Assembly (NCBI GenBank): GCA_944989445.1
Contig: CALYLW010000726.1
Location: 241,958-305,957, forward strand
From: Ampullaceana balthica
Taxonomy: Eukaryota > Mollusca > Gastropoda > Lymnaeidae
DNA: 64,000 nucleotides
Direction of reading: 5' to 3'
Positions within the stretch are counted from its first letter, which is position 1. Each line of letters begins with the position of its first letter. A program made the translations under genes and the position numbers. Shown here one piece after another: positions 1-12,033 of this stretch. The notes under the pieces are model-generated. The model saw nothing but the letters and a program-made list of their open reading frames with translations. It made no database searches and was not told the origin of the DNA.

Positions 1-1273
1 GGAACTTTCTAAGACAGGAATCACAAAACTCTAATTATCTGTAGGCCGCTGGTAGTATAGGCATGGTGCCACATCAAGTATTCCACAAGGAAAAAAAAAT
101 TAAATGTAGCAAACGTAAATTTCCCCCAGCTCCCAAACTTTCCCAATACCAATTCCAAACATCAACGGTTCTCAAGAACTTCCTCCAATTCCTTGATGTT
201 AGAGAGCTGGCACCTCTCCCTCTGTCCAGCTCAGCAACAGTAGGCTTGTTGAAGAAAGAAGCATCTGATACCCTCAGCCTGGTGGGTTGCAGCTGCTCGT
301 CAGTGTTACGTTACTTTGATTCAAGTTCATGTTGGAGATGAGGCTTTGATTACCCCGAACAGGAATGTGATCCGCCTGAACATGCTGTAAATTCCGGGAA
401 GGCGGGGAACAAATAGAATTTGGAAAATGCCCTTACGTTATCATGGGCAGCACGGACAAGTTTCTACCGGGCTTGTAGCCTCTTGCTCCAGCGTGATGTC
501 AACAATAACACATAAGCGTTTGAGATAAAATAATTAATGAACATGGTCCCTATCCTTCTCAATGAACGTTTTGACATATGTTCCCTAATTAAAAGTACCT
601 CGTCGAGGCGTTTGCCCTGCCAATCCAAAACACGTTGAAATAGACGAGATCACCTACAAGCTTACTATTTATTACTGTGTTTCCTCTATGACGGCGTGGC
701 AGAACAACGGCAGTGTCTGTTCTTTAAAATCGAGCCCTTGGCCTTGGGTCTGATCAGTCTGATGCCTCACTCTATGCTGGACATCAAACTTCAGGTTTGT
801 GCTACAAATGGCTTGCGGATGGATAAAGACATTCAGAACAAAGCCCATTTCATACCCCCCTCGTCCAGTGCTGTTACTCCTTGTGCACCGTAAATTCTCA
901 ACTCAATATTCCGTCTTCAACTTCTTCTGAAATTTTTGTGCTCTTCCCCAACTTTTATTTTTTTACGGAGTTTTAGAAAGTTATGTCTGGGACTGGGTAA
1001 CACATTTTTCAAAAAAAAATATGTGTATTTACAGTCTATAATTTTTTCCCCATCTTTCGGCTACACTCCCTTATCACGTATCGCGAGACTTGATGGAGAA
1101 TTGGGAACAATTGTAATTAATGACGCTGTAGCTTTACTAGAGGGGATTCCCAAACGATGACGTCACTCGTTAAGTATGGAATAAATTCTAGTTTGCTCGA
1201 TCATTTTAAATAAAAGATTGATATGACAGAAAAAATTATGGGCTGAATAAACTCAAAACTTCGAAGTCGAGTA
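1..1273. other. Nothing recognised
   Basis: No exon-like open frame with splice sites and no repeat seen. Short open frames at 63-341 and 936-1160 have no recognisable protein content. Confidence 0.5.
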
Positions 1274-1281
1274 GCTGGGAG

Positions 1282-1465
1282 CAATGTTCCGTCTAAGGTT
1301 CGTTTGTCCGTTTTCAAAGTACAAAAACTCGTGTTCAAAGTTGCACATCTTTCATTTTTAGTGCAATATTTTACAAAATTAGCTGCATGGTAATTCTAAA
1401 CGACTGCGCGACGTCGGTCAGATATCTGCGCGGCCGCGCAACCGCGCAGCTGAAAGGGAACATTG
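1282..1465. mobile_element. 184-bp hAT MITE (CAATGTTCC family)
   Basis: Inverted ends CAATGTTCCGTCTAA and ..TGAAAGGGAACATTG are flanked by the perfect 8-bp duplication GCTGGGAG (1274-1281 and 1466-1473). The GCGCAGC-rich core recurs at 57040-57170 and 61110-61150. Confidence 0.88.
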
Positions 1466-1473
1466 GCTGGGAG

Positions 1474-2246
1474 GGGGACGCAAAATATTGTCCCTCGGGC
1501 CGCGAGTGTGAGACCCATGGTCTACGACGATGTCTTGGTGACGCCGGAAGCACGTGACACCAAGGTATGCGACATGCGGTGTGATGCTCGTCACTTGTGG
1601 TCCAATGACGGTCGTCACCCCTTTTCGCTGTACTCTTTTAGTGGTCTTTGGCATATTCAAATGAGTGCCTGACATTTTTAGCTACCGCTTTGAATACGCC
1701 AGGGAGGCTAATGACACACACACACATGTTATCTCTCTTCATGAAATAAAAGTGAACGAGGATCTTGAACTTTCCACAGCTGTAGCGTGGTCCCCATACT
1801 CCCCATTGGAACAGCCGTAGTCGTAGTTAAGACTTGTTCCTTCTACTTGAAGTCTTCTCTATTGTTTGGTTGGATCGTTGAATGTGTGGGGCGTTAAGGG
1901 TTAACGTTTTCATTTGGTCCGTTCAGTTTCCGTGTGCTGTCATCAGGCTCGCATTACCTCTGAAGACAAACTATGGTTCAATCAGAAATCATCTTATTTT
2001 TAAAATTAAACAAGTGTTTTGACTTTGTTTAGTGGTTTTCAAACAAGTTTTTAAAATAACATATATGATTGTGGGGAAAAAACAACAAAAACAACAAAAA
2101 ACAACAACACGATTTTCCATCATAGATGAGCTCAAAGTGTAACAAATTATTTAATAATTTTTACTTCTTAAAATACAGAAAATATTTCAAAATTAATAAT
2201 AACAAGCAAACAGACATTTTACTTTCCACTTATCTAAACTTATATA
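1474..2246. other. Nothing recognised
   Basis: A short (CA)n at about 1713-1727 and a CAA/A-rich tract at 2080-2110 are the only structures seen. Confidence 0.5.
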
Positions 2247-2520
2247 TTACAGACGCCAATTCTTTACAGGAGATTGATGTGTCCTTAACTTGTCCATGGT
2301 TTATGGCTAGACTTGAATTTTAATTAGAGTTGATAATGTGTTGGTTTTCCTGGCTTGTGCGGACAATACACTTCACGTCTGAATGCCGAACTGAAAGAAA
2401 GATTTGTTTGTGTTTATTCTAGCGAATGGAACAGGAAAAGTGATTTTATTCATGTGTCTATCTGAGTGTTGTGTTAGATTGTTGTTGGATTTATGTGGCT
2501 GCGTATAGTTCTCATCAGCC
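2247..2520 (-). mobile_element. Diverged 3' fragment of the same non-LTR family
   Basis: The order of blocks (TTACAGACGC, then a stretch like TCCATGGTTTATGG, then GTGTTGGTTTTCCTGG and GTCTATCTGAGTGTTGTG) matches the 3' regions at 12034 and 13312. It is more decayed, with a degenerate tail near 2230-2246. Confidence 0.65.
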
Positions 2521-3752
2521 CCTCCCTAAGGTCGTTTCCCCCTCCACTTTCTCTCATATTTTCTCTCTCTTTTGTGTAATGCATTAAAAAAACATTTACT
2601 ATTTTGTGAAGTACGTCATTGGTATAAAGTATTAGAATTAGGGCATTAAAAACAATTAAAAAATGTTTAAAAAATTATACTAAAATATTTTTAAAACGTA
2701 CATAAACTTATATATTTATATTGAAAAACATTATTTTCCGAAAACTGTGGCTAAAATTAGTCAAAATTACCTATTTAGATATAACGCGTTTCGGTTTGAG
2801 AAATTAAGCCAATTGCATGTCTCCTAAAGTCACCAACATTATGGAACTATACCAGGAAAAGTAACGCTACTAAAGTAAATTCATCTTTAACACACCCAAC
2901 AAACACAGCTTTCGCGTTAATGAGCCGCACTTTCTGTAACTCACAGGGAAATTTCCCCGGGTGATGTTTACTTCTACTTTGAAAGAAGACTCAGATAACA
3001 CACGACCGCCTCCGTTCACCTCAATAGAGTCATCCACGTTGAACGGAGCATGGTTTAACACAATGGAAAGTTTATCCCGATGGAAGGTTTAAACCGACGG
3101 AGCTTTCTTTTAAGTAAGAGCAAGCTGAATATATCGCTGTGAAAGATGCAAGAAATTCTTATATTATAGTAACAGTTACCATTCTACGTTTTGAATAAAT
3201 ATAAACACTGGTTAAGTTCTATTTACGCGATACTTACTTGATTAAATACTTGATTAAATATAAAGGGTGGAAATTCCTTTGTATGACAAGGTAACGGTTG
3301 AAATAACAATCTCTATAAACGCCAGGGACTGCTAGAATTATAAGGTCTTCACCAAAACGACAACGAAAAAAAAAGTTAGTTTTTGGATACCTCAGATCGC
3401 AGAAGCTAGGTTTGGTTAAAAGTAGTTAAAACCAATGACTACAATAATACTCAATTAACAGTCAATAAAAACACAGAAAGGGTAAACGATTTCCAAGTTT
3501 TATTTTGGTTTTCTCTATCACTACTAATTCACTACCATAGTACTTGTCCAATGTATGTAGCACGCCGGGCTCAAGAATCGTTACCACGGTTAGTACTGTG
3601 ATGATGAAGCTATTTGCCCCAGTACATGTTGACTGAAGCCAGAAACCAATTCGTCTCAAAGGGATAATGCATCATGCCACGGATAAGTTAGAGTGTACAC
3701 AAATGATGGTCAAAGTTATAACAGCTATTTGCCATAAGACATTTTTCAGGCG
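2521..3752. other. Nothing recognised, AT-rich
   Basis: AT-rich with a duplicated TTGATTAAATA block near 3238-3255. No gene-like frame. Confidence 0.5.
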
Positions 3753-3906
3753 TCGTCATAACCCCACAAGTCACAAGTTTCGTCATAGCCTCACAAGTCA
3801 CAAATTTTCGTCATAGCCCCACAAGTCACAAATTTTCGTCATAGCCCCACAAGTCACAAGTTTCGTCATAGCCCCACAAGTCACAAGTTTCGTCATAGCC
3901 CCAAGT
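3753..3906. repeat. 27-28-bp tandem repeat, about 6 units
   Basis: Unit CGTCATAGCCCCACAAGTCA plus CAAGTTT, nearly uniform. Confidence 0.9.
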
Positions 3907-4249
3907 TTCACCGACTTGCTCTAGAGACGTGCTGATATTTATTTCCCCATTGCCTCTCTTCTTGTTTATCTCCTTGTCAACAGTAATTAACGAATGATGG
4001 TTTTCAGCTTAATTACTGACCCTCGTGTAATTTCCAGTAGGATCTAAAAATAGTTAGAAGCCACTACTCTGCGGCGATTGAATCTCTAGATTTTTCTAGC
4101 ATTAATGCTACTGGTTCTAAAAAAAATATAAAGACGGTAGCTGTGACCTATCGCGTGGTAGACAAACGAGAGACCTGGACAAGAGATGACGAGGCGTAAA
4201 ACAGAGAGTGTGATGTACAATTTTTTCAAGGTGCATGACGGGATTACTA

Positions 4250-4252
<3 letters not shown>

Positions 4253-4312
<60 letters not shown>
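4253..4312. repeat. (TA)n microsatellite
   Basis: About 30 uninterrupted TA units. Confidence 0.97.
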
Positions 4313-4315
<3 letters not shown>

Positions 4316-4389
4316 AATCAATCTTTGTTTACGTAGGATGGGTCTAGAACTCAATTGGAACCACTTATGATCGTTTAAATATTGAAGAG

Positions 4390-4626
4390 CTCAAGGGAAG
4401 AAACGGCTATGTCACATTTTTCTAGTTTTGAGATATTCAAGTTTTAAAGTTCAAAATTATACAGATTTCTTATAAATTAACCAAAAAGATTTGAATTTTT
4501 AATAGGGTAAGAGACATAATTTTTTCATAAAACCTCATTCAGAACATTCTATATTTGACCCTCTATCAGATACTGGGGATAACTAAAAAATTTCAAAAAT
4601 GTCACATAGCCGTTTCTTCCCTTGAG
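4390..4626. mobile_element. 237-bp short TIR element
   Basis: The 32-bp ends (CTCAAGGGAAGAAACGGCTA..) are inverted with a single mismatch. AT-rich non-coding core. Family and target duplication not identified. Confidence 0.75.
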
Positions 4627-4809
4627 GGCCTGAAATCATTTTGTTACAACCGAAAGTCTATTTTAATTTGTATTCGTGTATTATTTAATTTTCTATTTAT
4701 TTTAATTTCGAATATCGAATACAATTATAATTTGGATTTGTTTTCAAACAACGACGATTGCGATTCAATGATCCTACATGTGGAAGCAAATCAGAAATCC
4801 CGAGCCTAG

Positions 4810-5490
4810 TGCTCTTTATGGGTCTACCCGGTAGGTAGACCCTCTCAGCTATCTGGCTCCCAAAGGGACGTAACAGTTGAGAAACCGGTCTGAAGCGGCC
4901 ATCTGGGCATCCAGGACATAAAGTCGAGAATGCCTCCCACTAAATTAGCCTCGCAGGGGTGGAATTCCCTACTACGACCCGCTACCACTTTGGCGCCACC
5001 CTGGCAAAGCATACGGGTCTCCATGGTTACGACCGCCGCAGAGCGGGGGATCATCAAAGACCTAACTAGGGTGTAACCCCCACTGGAAGGTTTCCTCAGA
5101 GCTGGCGTCCGCTGCGTTCTTCGCGGTACCGTTTGCTAATCCGTACTGGCGCTGCTGGCCCTAAACCGGCACCGCTCAATAGCGTTGCTAGTAAAATGAG
5201 GGGGTCGAAGCGGTCGCTTCGGATTTACCCGACCCTCAACGGGTACTTTGGTTTTCATCATTGGCATTGCATCTAAATGATTTGCCTAAGATCCGTACAG
5301 CGACTGTAATTATATGTGACTAGCACCTAACATCTAACTGTACGAACCTCGGCATAGCTTGCCAGGAGTTGTCGGTTTCAGGTCGCAGGTTGCGGTCAGG
5401 TCCACGGCCCGCAACCCTACTCGTCCGCCAAGCCCCGTAGAGGCCACCCCTTCTCGACGGAATTACGATTCAATAAACCGGAAGACCGGA
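4810..5490. other. GC-rich island of unknown origin
   Basis: A complex, non-repetitive GC-rich stretch bounded by AT-rich DNA on both sides. It starts near the palindrome GGTCTACCCGGTAGGTAGACC-like hairpin at 4820-4845 (stem GGTCTACC/GGTAGACC) and ends near 5490. Stops occur in all frames. It may be the relic of a GC-rich retroelement or a recently acquired fragment; I cannot assign it. Confidence 0.5.
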
Positions 5491-5904
5491 AGTTTATAAG
5501 TTTCTATATCATTCCATAATTTTCTCGAAATAGAAACACACTATTGAGTTTTTAATTTAATTTTATTTTCTGTACTTTTCTAGTTTATGCTCTATTCTTC
5601 TACGTATTAACCTGCTGAAAATCAATACATTTTGTGTTTGTGAAATTAGGTTTTCTGCTTTGATATTCAGTTTTTGGTATACGATATTGCAAACAGCTCT
5701 AGTTCTTCTATCTTGTTTCGTTATAATATATATTTTGGATTTCAGTAATTTTTTAATGTTTTGTTTATCTAACGAACTGAATTAATAAATAGTTTAAATT
5801 TATCTTAAAAATGTAACAGCGAGTAACGTGTAGCATAAAAAAAGTCATTAAATTGTTAAGATGGATTGAACGGGGACACAAAACTAAATACATAATGCTG
5901 ACAA

Positions 5905-8900
5905 TCTAATATATAAAGTTCAGTTGGTGTTTGTATCTTTGTATGTTTGTATGTTTCACTTTACGACTTTCTGCTACACAGCCACGGAAAAACCAAATGA
6001 CGGACGGGGACCAAATTTGGCAGGACGGTTCCTTTTACCCTGAAGATGGTTTTAAGATAGTTTTTTGTAATTGTCCCTTTTGCCCGAATTCCGTAAATTA
6101 AATAATCAGAAAATGCAGAGACAAAGCATGAAAAATTTAACCTCATTTCTGTATTCAACAGCTTTACGAGGACGTTCAAATGCCGTTCAAAGCGAGTTAT
6201 TTTTGGTGACGTTTTTTTCCCCAATACTTTATTTTCAGCGGTGCGCTTTCAAAAAATATTATATTGTCTAATTACGGTGCGCACATTTTTGTGTACGCTT
6301 CTTAATTTGAGCTGTGCAGTACAAAGAATTTTCATTTTCTTTACTGTTACTTTTTATATATTATAGACACGTAAACATATTTAATTACAACTGCCACACG
6401 ATGCATTAGGTTTAATTGTTTACACGTTTAAATATAATTGCGAATTTGTTTTAATTATTTTCTGTTCCATAACTCGACATTAAATAAAAACCTATTTATA
6501 TAATAATTGTGTCAGTATTTTTTTAAAGTCTTCATTTTTAGCGGTGCGTGTTCTAAAATCTTTTATCGCCTAATTACTGTTCGCACATTTTCGTGTACGC
6601 ATCTTAAATTTAGCTGTGTCCTATTAATATAACATTTATATTTTGTGTGTCTTTTATATAAGCTATTGTCTTATACATAAGCTATACACTTATACAATTT
6701 AAACTTAGGCTACCGGACCTATTAAACTAAATAAAGTGATCCTGAAAACGCTTAATTATTTTGTTTTGCGAATTGAATTTGTTATGTTCATTCCTTTGTA
6801 TTTGGATTAACATAGGCCATTTTTAAAATTAATTATTGGCATTGTTTCACATTCGTTTTTAACAGACATTTGATTTGTTTTTTTTGTTTTTTAAAATGTG
6901 AAATATAATTTCTTTATTTTTTAGAAACAAAATCTGTTGTTGGGCCATGAAAGTGACTCAAAAAAGAATTTCATTCCTTTATGATATTATACCAATTGCA
7001 TAAAGCAGTAAATTTTAATTGTAAATGTAGACACAAATATATAACAATTCAAATATTATTTCCATGTTAGAACACTATAAATAGATTACAAAAGTAGAGT
7101 TATTTTTGGTCCAGTTGTTATGAGCAGACTTTTTAGTAAGTCATAATATTTCTATAACCATTTATTATTATTGTCTAAATACGGTGCGCACAATTTTATT
7201 GAATTCTTTTTAATACGACTGCTTTAGTTTCTTTCAAGTATTTTAGAAAGTACATTTCATATATAACATTTATAATTTAATTTATTGGCGCTATATGTTA
7301 AGTAGATTTTGCCTTTGAGGGGGGTAGTGCCATATTATCATTATCTCATAGACGCTGATGCAAAAATTGTATTAATTACAATTGTGTTACGATGCAGTGT
7401 CGTAAATATATATGAATATATGAGCTCTTTTAGTGATGACAGTGGTAGAGATCTTTTGGAAAAATGTCAACAAAGCAGTGGCCTTTTTTAATGGATACAA
7501 ACAGACAAACATACAAACATCAACTGAGCTTTACATATTAGATATGCGTTTAAATTATTTTATTTCAATTTTTCCACGATGTATTGTATTAATATTTTAC
7601 ATGTTTGAATGAAATTGCGATTTTAAAAAATATAATTCATAACTCGACATTTAATTAAAAACCATAGATGTAGCGAGTTTATTTTATGTGGAAAGCGATG
7701 GCCTATGTCAAATAAAATTACACTTTAAAAAAGTTTACATAAGCTATATATATACACACTATACATTATAAACTTTCGCTACCGAACGTATTAACAGAAG
7801 TCGACTAAATTGTTAAAGTGATCCTGTAAACGCTTAATTAATATGAATTGCGAATTGAACATGTCATGTTCATTCCTTTGTAGTCCGAATAACAAAAGGC
7901 CATTTCTAGAATTGCTTTTAATTATTTTTCAGATGTGCTTATAAACAAACGGTTGAATTTTTTTTAAATGTGGATATATATATATATATATTTTCAGAAA
8001 CAAAATATGGTGTGTGTGTGTATCGAATATAATTTACAAAATATGTTGCCTTATCAGAAATAGGGAACAAAAAATGATTTCTTTTTGAAATTATACACAT
8101 TGCATAAAAACCGTAATTATAAATCGTAAAATTTAGAGACATACATTTTTTAAAAGATTATTTCCCTGTTAAAACAACTATTAATACGCCAAAAGGAAGA
8201 GTTATTTTGGTCCTGTACATTTACTTTATAACAAGAATTTATTTTATGTGGCCAGTTTTCTATAATCTTTTATTGTCTAAATATGGTGTACACATTTTTT
8301 TGATATCATTTTAATACGACGGTTTAAAAAAAAAGTATTTGAGAAAGTACATTTATAATTTTGTTTTTTGGCGCCATGAGTTATGTAGCCTTTTCCTTTT
8401 TAAGGGAGAGTGCCATATGTTCTTTATCTCATAGACGCGGTTACAAATATTGCATTACTTACAATGGTGTTACTATGCAGTGTTGTAATTATATATGAAA
8501 TGTTTGAGTGGCGAGGGTGGTAGAGCTCTTTCGGAAAACCTATCAGTTCTGTTTATTTAGTACAAGTGGGAATGAAAAAGTAAATTTAGTTAGTATGGTC
8601 GTCAAGATTCATTGTTTAATAAATCATATCTTTTAAATAGTAAGGTAATTTTAAAAGGCACTGCATTAAGTGAAAACAACTCACGCGGTAAAATGGTAAA
8701 AGTTAAATAATTGTGTCTGGTTTTTTCTCTCTCTCTTTTTTTTTCTTAAATATATTTAATTATATTAAATTTTCCCCCCTTAAAATGGAATATCTCTGTT
8801 TCCGATAAGATTTTAACTAATAGATGAATCTGAAATATAACTTGGCAAATAAAAATTGTAATAACCAGCAACTAATACTGGGAAAAAGGGGTCAGCACAC

Positions 8901-8930
8901 TCCCGCTACAAAGTGCGGGTATATTTCTAG
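5905..8930 (+). mobile_element. Helitron-like non-autonomous element, 3.0 kb
   Basis: The 5' end is A|TCTAATATATAAAG (start 5905). The 3' end has the hairpin CCCGC-tacaaagt-GCGGG (8902-8919), 7 nt, then CTAG (8927-8930) next to T. These fit Helitron rules: 5' TC, 3' hairpin plus CTAG, insertion between A and T, no target duplication. The AT-rich body contains two related segments (about 6370-7490 and 7550-8540) with blocks such as ATAACTCGACATT, and an inverted copy of the 5' end at 7495-7542. No Rep/helicase coding was seen. It may be a composite of two elements. Confidence 0.6.
7495..7542 (-). repeat. Inverted copy of the Helitron-like 5' end
   Basis: The reverse complement reads TCTAATATGTAAAGCTCAG and then TGATGTTTGTATGTTTG, matching the 5' end at 5905-5950 with few changes. 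5905-7542 could therefore also be read as a 1.64-kb element with inverted termini. Confidence 0.7.
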
Positions 8931-10928
8931 TTATACATAAAATCACGATGGTTGAATATAATTGCTGAACATTAATAGTTAAGTACTCCTTTGGTTTAAA
9001 AAATTTAAATAACTATCTAGGAACGATTACAGATTATATTAAAAAAACAAAAACAAACTACAATTCTCAGCATTTCTCATGTGCTCTCAGATTAATTGTA
9101 AATGACTTGTTTTATTTTAACTTTTAACTCATCAAATGCCATCGGCTTAATGATCCCAGTCCAATCCGTCTCTTCGGTATGGGAGCCTTCTGCGCTCTTG
9201 ACTTCCCGATTCTCCAATCCCTTCACGGATGACATAGCGCATATAGTATAGCAGGGTCAGCGCTATTTCAAGGTTAGGCTTTTACAGGTTCCACTGTGCA
9301 AATGTAGTGATTATGGGTTATGTGTGTTGGAAAACTCTAAAGCCGCCGGAGGGGGGGGGGCGTGCGGGTGGTGGTGGTGGGGAAGTCCTGTTGCACTCAC
9401 TTGCGGCGCCTTTAAGCATTATTCGAAACTATAGCAGCTTATTATAATAGATTACATAACTGGTCGCAATGAATTTCACGGCGTTGACAATGACAGTTAC
9501 AGGACAAAGAATTAATTCCAGAAATGCACCTTTTACTTTTGCAATACCATTCTTTTACTATTAATTATTTCAATTTCCTAATGTTACACTTACACCCCTT
9601 ATACCCCCTTTTAGAACGCAGACTTAAAAAGGCAGCACTACTACTTTGGAATTCCCTTCCAGAAGCACTTTGAAATTCGGTAGCCATTCAGATTGCCATA
9701 AAAAAATAAAATTAAAAAAATAAATAAATAATAAAATGGTCTGAAAATCCATTTGCTCAAAACAGACTGTATTGCATTGACTTGACTGCGTGTTAGAATT
9801 TACTCTTCTACGGTCTACCCCACTATTCTCTAACTCTCAGCCATCACTTTTTTTCTTCTCTTCAGTCATGTAATATCTCTGTCTGTCTCGTCCTACGTCG
9901 TTTATGTTGTAATGACTTTGGGCATTTGTTATTAAGTATGAAGCCTGTTCAATAAAAATATGCACTCTTCTTTTTCTTCTTATTATTATTACTATATTAA
10001 ATGTTATGCTTTGATTAAAAACCAAACAAAATGAAAATGAGTGCTGTAACGGCTGAGAGTATACGCCTTACATCTTCCCCACAGAAAACAATATGAGAAG
10101 CATCTATCTGTATAAATACTTGACTGTCGTTTAAATGAACCCCCCCCCCACCCCAGGCCCCCTCTCCCCCGTCTTACAACCTGGACTACGATAGCAGTCT
10201 CCGCATTTTTGGGCTTAATCTAGTTTAACGGAGAGGTCACCAGTGGACCGTGACGACCCCAGAGTGTGGTCTCAGATACCATGTCCCCCGCCCCCTCCCC
10301 CCACCCCCGTTCGGAGGTCAGTGATTTGGGGTCATGGGTTCTCACATTAAGTGCACTCAAGTCACTTTGTTTAACGACAGTGGAATGAATGTCCGTGCCG
10401 AGAAGAGTGTCACGGAAAAGGGGGGACTCGGGTGATTTTGGATTGTGGGGGTGGGGGGTGGGGGTGGGGGGTAGACTGCGGCTCTCACTAACCTCTAAGC
10501 GTAACAAGGTTAAAATATGTAGGGCAAAAATAGGCAAAGTCGGCGTGGATTTCATATATTAAATGACAGGCAGGACACATGTCGAACCAAGTGATAAATT
10601 AATAATTAAGTTGCAAGCAGAGATAATTTTATTGTTTTAAACTTTAGTACCATGCAAAATAGGAATAATTGCATTGTAATATCAGCACTATGACAAACGC
10701 ATTTAAAAAAAATCAATGTAAGTGACAGGTCGTTTAAGAATGTGCAAAGCTTACGACGATAAAATTTAAAAAAAAAGCCATCTAGTGACCCATGTTTGCT
10801 ATTGAAATATGAACTGGACGTTTAATTTAAAAATAAAAAAAAGTTTTTTTTCAAGGAAGATTTTCAGGGGAGAGAAAAATGATATATTTGTAAAGTAAAA
10901 TAAGCCAGTGAATTAATTGAGATTTAAT
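8931..10928. other. No gene; AT-rich with G/C homopolymer tracts
   Basis: Contains G-run tracts at 9348-9385 and 10430-10475 and C-runs near 10140-10170. The minus open frame 10220-10555 is driven by the G-rich tract. Confidence 0.5.
10430..10475 (+). repeat. G-rich tract, quadruplex potential
   Basis: GTGGGGGTGGGGGGTGGGGG followed by more G-runs. A second G-run tract lies at 9348-9385. Confidence 0.8.
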
Positions 10929-11260
10929 AAATAAAGGTAAAAAAGGATTTTTAAAAACCAAGTTTTTATAAGTGGACTAAAAAGAAGAAAATAATTTAAA
11001 ACTTATACGTTCAAGTACTTTAATTTAATAGGACTAAAAAATAAAAACGTGGGGCGGGTGTTTAATATAAAAAAAAGGTAAATGAAGACCTCTAAGTGAG
11101 AGAATGAGTGAACTGCATATGTAAATTCTAATAAGCACCCGCCCCACGTTTTTAGTCATATTAAATGAAAGTACTTGAACGTATAAGTTTTAAATTATTT
11201 TCTTCTTTTTAGTCCACTTATAAAAAAGTGGTTTTTAAAAATCCTTTTTTACCTTTATTT
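10929..11260. repeat. Long inverted repeat 1 (132/125-bp arms)
   Basis: Arms 10929-11060 and 11136-11260 are reverse complements over almost their whole length, with a 75-bp spacer. The inner edges are GTGGGGCGGGTG / CACCCGCCCCAC. Resembles a foldback element or a solo MITE; single-stranded DNA or RNA would form a long hairpin. Confidence 0.88.
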
Positions 11261-11268
11261 TTTGTATA

Positions 11269-11459
11269 AGCAGAAAATATTTTTTTAGTCACAAACTAAG
11301 TAGTCACACAGGGGGACTCAAAAATCTAAGTTTTATTGATATTTATTGTGATCGATTGTGGGATTTTATGTGAAACATACAATGTGATCAACTAACACAA
11401 AAGTTCTGAGTCCCCCCTTTTGACTACTTAGTTTGTGACTAAAAAATTATTTTCTGCTT
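11269..11459. repeat. Long inverted repeat 2 (52-bp arms)
   Basis: Arms 11269-11320 and 11407-11459 (AGCAGAAAATATTTTTTTAG; inner edge GGGGGACTCA) flank an 86-bp loop. It starts 8 bp after inverted repeat 1. Confidence 0.85.
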
Positions 11460-11462
11460 TTT

Positions 11463-12030
11463 CATGCGAGATTCTACATTCCTCACTGCAGCTGGGCCTC
11501 ATCATTTGAAAAAAAAAGTTTTTTTGTTCCTTTTATTTTCTACTTTTACGCGTTAACAAAAGATTTGTAAAACTTAATTTCATTCATGAAAATTTAAACT
11601 CTTTAACATTAAAATTTTATTAAAATAGTTTTTAAATTTCATAGAGATTCCGAAACAATTTTTGAAGTAATTGTAATTTTAAACGATAAATTGATTTACC
11701 TTTACTTTTTTCCTTCTTGTTCCTCGACATCGAAAATCAAGCCGGCGATGATCTGTAAATTGAAAATTTGTGTTTATTGTGAATTGTTTGCTATTTTATT
11801 TCTACTTAGACATCGTTATGGGGTGGTACTGTTGATTTGATCACACTTTTCTTGACGTGAAGTCCTGTTAAATGTCCTGTTAGCCAAGTTAATCTAGAAC
11901 GAAATTTGTGAGCAAAATTTGAAATTTTCTATAAATATAAACTTACACATTCTTAACTCCTTTCCTTTCCTTATTTATTTATTTCTCTTCTTGTCTGATG
12001 AAAATCATGAAACGGCTAAACTTTCAAATT
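11463..12030. other. Nothing recognised, AT-rich
   Basis: Between inverted repeat 2 and the non-LTR tail; no exon or repeat seen. Confidence 0.5.
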
Positions 12031-12033
12031 AAT

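Noticed and set aside
10220..10555. 111-codon minus frame with Pro/His-rich stretch
   Set aside because: Produced by the G-rich tract; no domain or splice context.
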